Below are positions 59,735 to 64,000 of a stretch of 64,000 nt of DNA, one piece after another (the stretch's first letter is position 1; each line of letters starts with the position of its first letter). The position numbers were made by a program, and so were the translations under genes. The notes under the pieces were generated by a model. That model was not told where the DNA came from and did not search any database. It saw only the letters and a list, made by a program, of their open reading frames with translations. The stretch covers positions 124,001-188,000 of the forward strand of contig JABTUF010000002.1 of assembly GCA_015075645.1 (NCBI GenBank), in the 5' to 3' direction. This DNA comes from Burkholderiales bacterium (GTDB taxonomy: Bacteria > Pseudomonadota > Gammaproteobacteria > Burkholderiales > Casimicrobiaceae).

Positions 59735-61239
59735 CCGGCGACGCTCCGCGCCTCGTGCGCCGGCGCCCCCGCGCGCTGGCGCGGCAGCGCGAGGCGCACG
59801 ATCGTCCCGCCTTCGCCGCCCCGCGAGATCTCGATCCGACCGCCCAGCGCGGCAGCGCGCTCGCGCATGCCCCGCCACCCGAACCGGTCGGTCTTCCCGA
59901 GGTCGGTCTCGGCGATGCCCAGTCCGTCGTCGATCACCTCCAGTCCGATCTCCGAGTCCGTGGCGGCGAAACGCACGTCGACCCGATGGGCCCGGGCGTG
60001 CTTGGCCGCGTTGTTCAAAGCCTCCTGCGCGATGCGAAACACCGTGATCGACTCCTCGGACGTCAGCGTGAGTTCGTCGCCCGGTCCCTCGAAGACGGCC
60101 GTCGTGTCCATGCGCTCGGCGTAGCGGCGCACCAGCCACTCCAGCGCCGGCACGATGCCCGCGTCGATGATCGGCGGGCGCAGGTCCTGCATGATGCGCG
60201 CCGAGGCGCCGATGGCCGCCTCGACCAGCTCATCGGCGCGCCGGAGCGGAGCAGCGTAGCGCTCGTCGTCCCGGAGCTGGCCGCGCAACCAGGCGAGCTG
60301 AAAGCGCAGACCCGTCAGCGTGCTTCCCACCTCATCGTGCAATTCGCGCGCCAGCAGTTCGCGCTCCCGCTCGGCGAGGCGCGACAGGTGCTGCGCCAAC
60401 TCGCGGAGTTCCTCGCGGGACTGGCCGAGGGCGCGTTCGGCGCGGACGAGCGGTGTCACGTCGACGGCGAGACCGTCCCAGACGATCCTCTCGCTCCCGG
60501 TCCGCCGCGCGCTCGCGACGATCTCGAGCCACTCGGTGCCGCCGGGTTCGCGCAGCGGCACGCGACCGACCCAACGTACCGGCGCCGCGTGCTCGACGGC
60601 GCCCCGAAAGGCGGCGACGACCTGCTGCACCTCCGCCGAGGGCAGGCGATCGAAAAGCGCCGCCGGCCCCGCGACGAGGGTCTCCGGATCGATGCCGAGC
60701 AACCGACGCGCGCCGTCGCTCACGTAGAGCAGCCGGAACTCGCCGCCGACCTTCTCGACCTGGAAGACGATGCCCGGCAGATTCGCGGCGAGCGCCCGCA
60801 GGCGCGCCTCGCTGTCGACCAGCGCCGCCTCGACCTCGCGACGCCGTCTGCGAACCGCCGCCGCATCGAGCGCGTGAACGAGCGCCGGTGCGAGCCGCGT
60901 CAGGTCGTCCTTCATCAGGTAGTCGCTGGCGCCTTCGCGCATCGCCTCGACCGCGGTGTGCTCGCCGATCGTGCCGGAGACGATGATGAACGGCAGTTCG
61001 GCGTCGAACGATCGGACCAGCTTCAGCGCTTCGAACGAGGAGAAGCGCGGCAAGCGGTGGTCGGAAATGACTGCGTCGGGCAGCCCGGCAGCGAGCGCGT
61101 CCCGAAGCGCGCCGGCGGAGTCGACGCGCTGCGCGACGAACTGCGGCACGGCCCTGCCGAGGCTCGCGATGATCAGCGCGTAGTCGTCCTCGGAGTCTTC
61201 GACGACGAGGAGCGACAGGCTTTCGACGGGTGCGGGCAT
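59731..61239 (-). CDS. Receiver-PAS-histidine kinase (HisKA_3 type)
   Basis: Cytoplasmic kinase of 502 residues with an inverted layout: an N-terminal receiver (about 8-125; acceptor D60 in AVISDHRLP), a PAS domain (about 140-275), and a NarX-like HisKA_3 dimerisation domain with the phospho-acceptor His in ARELHDEVGSTLTGLR near residue 305. The ATPase domain includes EALNNAAKHARAH, DDGLGI and GWRGMRERAAALGG. It has no membrane segment. Coupled by a four-base overlap to the NarL-type regulator. The receiver at the front suggests input from another phosphorelay. Confidence 0.93.
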   Translation of the reverse strand: MPAPVESLSLLVVEDSEDDYALIIASLGRAVPQFVAQRVDSAGALRDALAAGLPDAVISDHRLPRFSSFEALKLVRSFDAELPFIIVSGTIGEHTAVEAMREGASDYLMKDDLTRLAPALVHALDAAAVRRRRREVEAALVDSEARLRALAANLPGIVFQVEKVGGEFRLLYVSDGARRLLGIDPETLVAGPAALFDRLPSAEVQQVVAAFRGAVEHAAPVRWVGRVPLREPGGTEWLEIVASARRTGSERIVWDGLAVDVTPLVRAERALGQSREELRELAQHLSRLAERERELLARELHDEVGSTLTGLRFQLAWLRGQLRDDERYAAPLRRADELVEAAIGASARIMQDLRPPIIDAGIVPALEWLVRRYAERMDTTAVFEGPGDELTLTSEESITVFRIAQEALNNAAKHARAHRVDVRFAATDSEIGLEVIDDGLGIAETDLGKTDRFGWRGMRERAAALGGRIEISRGGEGGTIVRLALPRQRAGAPAHEARSVAG

Positions 61240-61305
61240 GGGTCGGCGAGGGCCCGCCCGGTCCTGCGACGGGGCGAGCGCACCGCGATTGTAGCCGCAG
61301 CCGGC

Positions 61306-61332
61306 TCAAGTTTGCGCCGTCGAATCCGATAG
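61306..61332 (+). promoter_or_regulatory. Sigma-28 (FliA) promoter of the EAL/HDOD gene
   Basis: TCAAGTTT, 11 bases, TCCGATAG, 44 bases before the ATG. The -35 is the best match in the window and the -10 matches at six of eight bases, including the central CCGATA core. This places a non-structural gene in the FliA regulon. Confidence 0.72.
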
Positions 61333-61376
61333 TTCGGGGAGACGGTGGCGCGCTTCGGTCCGGCGCCGCATCGACG

Positions 61377-62663
61377 ATGACCCGCAGCGCACCCATGGCA
61401 CCGGCAGAACCCTCGTTGCCCTCCCACGGCACCGACACCATCTATCTCGCCCGACAGCCGATCCTCGATGCTGCGCGCGAACTCGTAGCCTACGAAATCC
61501 TGTTCCGCTCGGCCGACACCGACGCGGCGACGGTGCGCGACGACGTCGTTGCGACATCGACAGTCATCGCGCACGCCCTGGGCGACATCGGGCTCGATCG
61601 CGTGCTGGGACCGCTCGACGGTTTCCTCAACGTCGACGCGGAGTTCCTCGAGAGCGACCTGCTCGAGACGCTTCCGCCGCGGCGCATCGTGCTCGAACTC
61701 CTCGAACGGCGGATGATCGAGTCGGCGACCGCGGAGCGCTGTTCGGCGCTGCGGCGGCGCGGGTTCAGGATCGCGGTCGACAGTTTCATCGGCAACTTCG
61801 ACGAGCTCGAATCGCTCGGCGACGCGATCGACGTGGTCAAGGTCGACTTCCACAACCTCGATCCGCTGCTGGTCCCGGAGATCGTCGCACAGCTGCGGCC
61901 CCTGGGGGTGACGCTCGTCGCCGAAAAGGTCGAGACCGCCGAGCAGTTCGAGCTCGCCCGGTCGCTCGGCTTTCCGTATTTCCAGGGTTTCCATTTCGCC
62001 CGACCGCAGGTCCTGTCCGCGCGGCGCGCACAGCCCGCCCAGCTCGCGCTGATGCGCATCCTCACGCTGGCCGCGCAGGACGGCGAACTCGCCAGGATCG
62101 AGGCCGAGTTCAAACGCCATCCCACGCTGTCGGTAGGCCTGCTGCGCCTGGTCAACTCGGCCGGGTTGACGCGGGGTCAGAAGATCACCTCGCTGCGCCA
62201 CGCGTTGACCATGCTCGGCCTGCGGCAGCTCACCGTCTGGCTGCAGCTGCTGCTGTACACGGCCGACCGAGGCAACCGGTCGCTGTCGAGCCCGCTCCTG
62301 CAGCTCGCCGCCGTGCGCGGCAAGTTGATGGAACTGGTCGCGACATCGATGCAGGGCGCCGACCGCCAGGCCGCCGATCTCGCGTTCATGACCGGCATCC
62401 TGTCGCCGATGGACGCGCTGCTCGGGATCCCGATCGAGGAGATCGTCGCATCGCTCGGCCTGCCCGACCCGGTGTGCGCGGCGCTCCTGCGCCGCGAGGG
62501 CCGGCTCGGCGCGCTCCTGCGCCTCGCCATCGCGCTGGAACGACCCGACGGCGTCGAAGTACGCTCGGTGCTCGAGGCGCTGCCCGCGGTCGATCGCAGC
62601 CGCCTCCTGCACGTCCAGCTCCACGCAATGACCTGGGCGGGGCAGCTCGGCCGCGCCGCCTGA
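61377..62663 (+). CDS. EAL-like and HDOD domain protein
   Basis: A 428-residue cytoplasmic signalling protein. The N-terminal EAL-type domain (about 20-215) is degenerate: the EAL triplet reads EIL (VAYEILFRS), the DD pair is DS (RIAVDSFIGN), and VAEKVET is retained; phosphodiesterase activity is therefore unlikely. The C-terminal HDOD domain (about 220-420) includes VGLLRLVNSAGLTRGQ and FMTGILSPMDALL and lacks metal-binding HD residues, as in the family. Such YuxH/CdgJ-type proteins affect motility in Vibrio and Xanthomonas relatives. The FliA promoter in front supports a flagellar role. Confidence 0.9.
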   Translation: MTRSAPMAPAEPSLPSHGTDTIYLARQPILDAARELVAYEILFRSADTDAATVRDDVVATSTVIAHALGDIGLDRVLGPLDGFLNVDAEFLESDLLETLPPRRIVLELLERRMIESATAERCSALRRRGFRIAVDSFIGNFDELESLGDAIDVVKVDFHNLDPLLVPEIVAQLRPLGVTLVAEKVETAEQFELARSLGFPYFQGFHFARPQVLSARRAQPAQLALMRILTLAAQDGELARIEAEFKRHPTLSVGLLRLVNSAGLTRGQKITSLRHALTMLGLRQLTVWLQLLLYTADRGNRSLSSPLLQLAAVRGKLMELVATSMQGADRQAADLAFMTGILSPMDALLGIPIEEIVASLGLPDPVCAALLRREGRLGALLRLAIALERPDGVEVRSVLEALPAVDRSRLLHVQLHAMTWAGQLGRAA

Positions 62664-62681
62664 GCAGCCGTGCGAGCCCGC

Positions 62682-62720
62682 CGCATCCGCGGCGGATGCG
62701 AACGCGGCGTCTGAGCCGCG
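62682..62720. terminator. Tandem hairpins between convergent genes
   Basis: CGCATCCG-CGG-CGGATGCG (62682-62700) and CGCGGC-GTCTGA-GCCGCG (62703-62720) follow the EAL/HDOD stop and face the end of the GGDEF-EAL gene. Both stems are perfect. There is no T-run on either strand, so they may be Rho-assisted bidirectional terminators or a REP-like element. The rest of the 139-base gap shows nothing else. Confidence 0.45.
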
Positions 62721-62802
62721 TCCCCGCCGGATTCCATCACGCCTCCCGAAACGTCCGGCCCGCGCCTTCCGGGGACCGGCAGCGTCTCGACGACTTCGTG
62801 CG

Positions 62803-64000
62803 TCAGGCAGCCCGCGATGCCGCGCTGGTAGCGTTGAGGAACGGCGCCGGTGCCACGCTCCGCGCGAGCCGCGCGATCGAGGAGTGCGGGCCGGGCACGC
62901 CGAACAGGTAGCCTTGCACGCGGTCGACCTCGAGGTCGGCGAGCAGCGTGAACTGGTCGATGGTCTCGACGCCCTCGGCGACGATGCCGAGCCGGAGGGT
63001 CTTGGCGAGGGCCACGATCGTGCGGACGATCGCGTGGTTGTCGCTCTGCCGGGTGAGGTCGGCGAGGAAACTGCGGTCGATCTTCAGGATGTCGATCGGC
63101 AGGCGCCGGAGATAGGAGAGCGACGAGTAGCCGGTTCCGAAGTCGTCGACCGATATCGACACCCCCATTCGCTTGAGGCGACGCAGCGCCGCGATCGACG
63201 CGCCGGCGTCCTGCATGACCGCCGTCTCCGTGATCTCGAGCTCGAGCCGATCGCCGGGAAGGCCGCTCTCGGTGAGCGCGCGCAGCACTTCGTCGGCGAA
63301 TCCGGATCGCCGGAACTCCATGGCCGAGACGTTCACGGCCACGGTCAGTTCGCCGAGGCCTTCGGCCCTCATGGCGCTGGCCTCCCGACACGCGGTACCG
63401 AGCGCGTAGCGCCCGATGTCGCCCTGCATCCCGAGCTCGTCCGCGAGCGGCAGGAACCGGTCCGGCGCGAGCACGCCGAGTTGCGGATGGCGCCAGCGAA
63501 TCAGCGCCTCGCTTCCCAGCGGGCGGCGGTCGAAGGTCCGCACGAGCGGCTGATGTACGAGGAAGAACTCTTGTCTTGCCGCGGCCTGACGCAGCGCGCC
63601 CTCGAGCCGGACCCGCGCGGCGCCGCGCGATGGCGCCGGCGCGACGGCACGGCGGATCGCGCCGGGCGCCGCCTGCTTGGCGTCGCGCATCGCACGCTCC
63701 GCCGCGTGGACGAGTTCCTGCGGATCCGATTCGTCGTCGGGGTAGATGGCGATGCCGATCGACGCGCTGATCGAGAGCTCGTCGCCGTTGACCGGGAACA
63801 CCTCGGCGAACGACGCGCTCACCCGTTCGGCCGCCGCGGTCGCTTCCGCCGCGTGGCCCAGGTCCGCGTAGAGCAGGGCGAAGCGGTCTTCCCCCAGCCG
63901 CGCGACCGTCGCGGCCCCGCCGAAGCGTTCCCGCAGGCGGAACGCGACCGCCGCGAGCAGGCGGTCGCCCGCCGTGTGGCCCAACGAATCGTTGATGCGG
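62803..64000 (-). CDS. GGDEF-EAL protein, 5' truncated by window edge
   Basis: About 399 residues of the C-terminal part are visible; the frame continues past the window end (INDSLGHTAGD is preceded by more codons). The GGDEF site is degenerate, reading RLGEDRFA in place of RGGDEF, with no RxxD inhibition site. The EAL domain is intact: SEALIRW, NVSAMEF, ELEITETAV, DDFGTGYSSLSYL, KIDRSFLADL and VAEGVET. It is thus probably a c-di-GMP phosphodiesterase whose GGDEF part is regulatory. N-terminal sensor domains, if any, lie outside the window. Confidence 0.93.
   Translation of the reverse strand, partial: RINDSLGHTAGDRLLAAVAFRLRERFGGAATVARLGEDRFALLYADLGHAAEATAAAERVSASFAEVFPVNGDELSISASIGIAIYPDDESDPQELVHAAERAMRDAKQAAPGAIRRAVAPAPSRGAARVRLEGALRQAAARQEFFLVHQPLVRTFDRRPLGSEALIRWRHPQLGVLAPDRFLPLADELGMQGDIGRYALGTACREASAMRAEGLGELTVAVNVSAMEFRRSGFADEVLRALTESGLPGDRLELEITETAVMQDAGASIAALRRLKRMGVSISVDDFGTGYSSLSYLRRLPIDILKIDRSFLADLTRQSDNHAIVRTIVALAKTLRLGIVAEGVETIDQFTLLADLEVDRVQGYLFGVPGPHSSIARLARSVAPAPFLNATSAASRAA

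Overview
The window is one contiguous, very GC-rich piece (about 70% G+C) of a bacterial chromosome. Gene order (ribF-ileS-lspA-ispH), an FlhDC master regulator used alongside FlhF/FlhG, and sigma-28 promoters of the form TCAAG...GCCGATAA point to a flagellated betaproteobacterium. The genus cannot be fixed from the sequence. There are no insertion sequences, CRISPR arrays, tRNA or rRNA genes that I can see, and base composition is uniform, so this looks like core chromosome and not an accessory island.

Layout. 1-8560: the 3' part of an AddA/RecB-type helicase-nuclease, then ribF, ileS, lspA and ispH, the last three joined by ATGA overlaps. 8561-15138: a REP-like inverted repeat pair, a DUF2069 membrane protein, a 514-residue protein with a divergent PilZ-like C-terminus, a patatin phospholipase and a large membrane sensor histidine kinase. 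15142-57053: a nearly complete flagellar regulon in several blocks. These are fliR-Q-P-O-N-M-L and fliK-J-I-H-G-F on the minus strand; fliE on the plus strand; ycgR, an flhB-like small gene, a second fliK-like gene, fliT, fliS, fliD, flaG and fliC on the minus strand; flhD-flhC-motA-motB and flhB-flhA-flhF-flhG-fliA on the plus strand; a second stator pair motC-motD with a single-domain response regulator; flgN-flgM-flgA on the minus strand; and flgB to flgL on the plus strand. 57256-64000: a diguanylate cyclase, a NarL-type response regulator with a receiver-PAS-histidine kinase partner, an EAL/HDOD protein, and the 3' part of a GGDEF-EAL protein.

How it works together. FlhDC is expected to switch on the export apparatus, basal body and fliA. 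FliA (sigma-28) should then act at six closely matching promoters that I can read, upstream of fliC, fliS, motA, motC, flgM and, outside the classical flagellar set, the EAL/HDOD gene. FlgM is the anti-sigma factor exported on hook completion. YcgR and the flanking GGDEF/EAL proteins suggest that c-di-GMP controls the motor. No chemotaxis (che/mcp) genes lie inside the window.

I found no obviously new multi-gene system. The points most worth a second look are the extended sigma-28 regulon with the EAL/HDOD gene, an FlhG that has lost its P-loop, the fliS promoter that conflicts with the upstream start codon, the flgM promoter overlapping the flgA stop codon, the second FliK/FlhB-like pair, the response regulator fused translationally to the second stator operon, and a palindrome upstream of flhDC.
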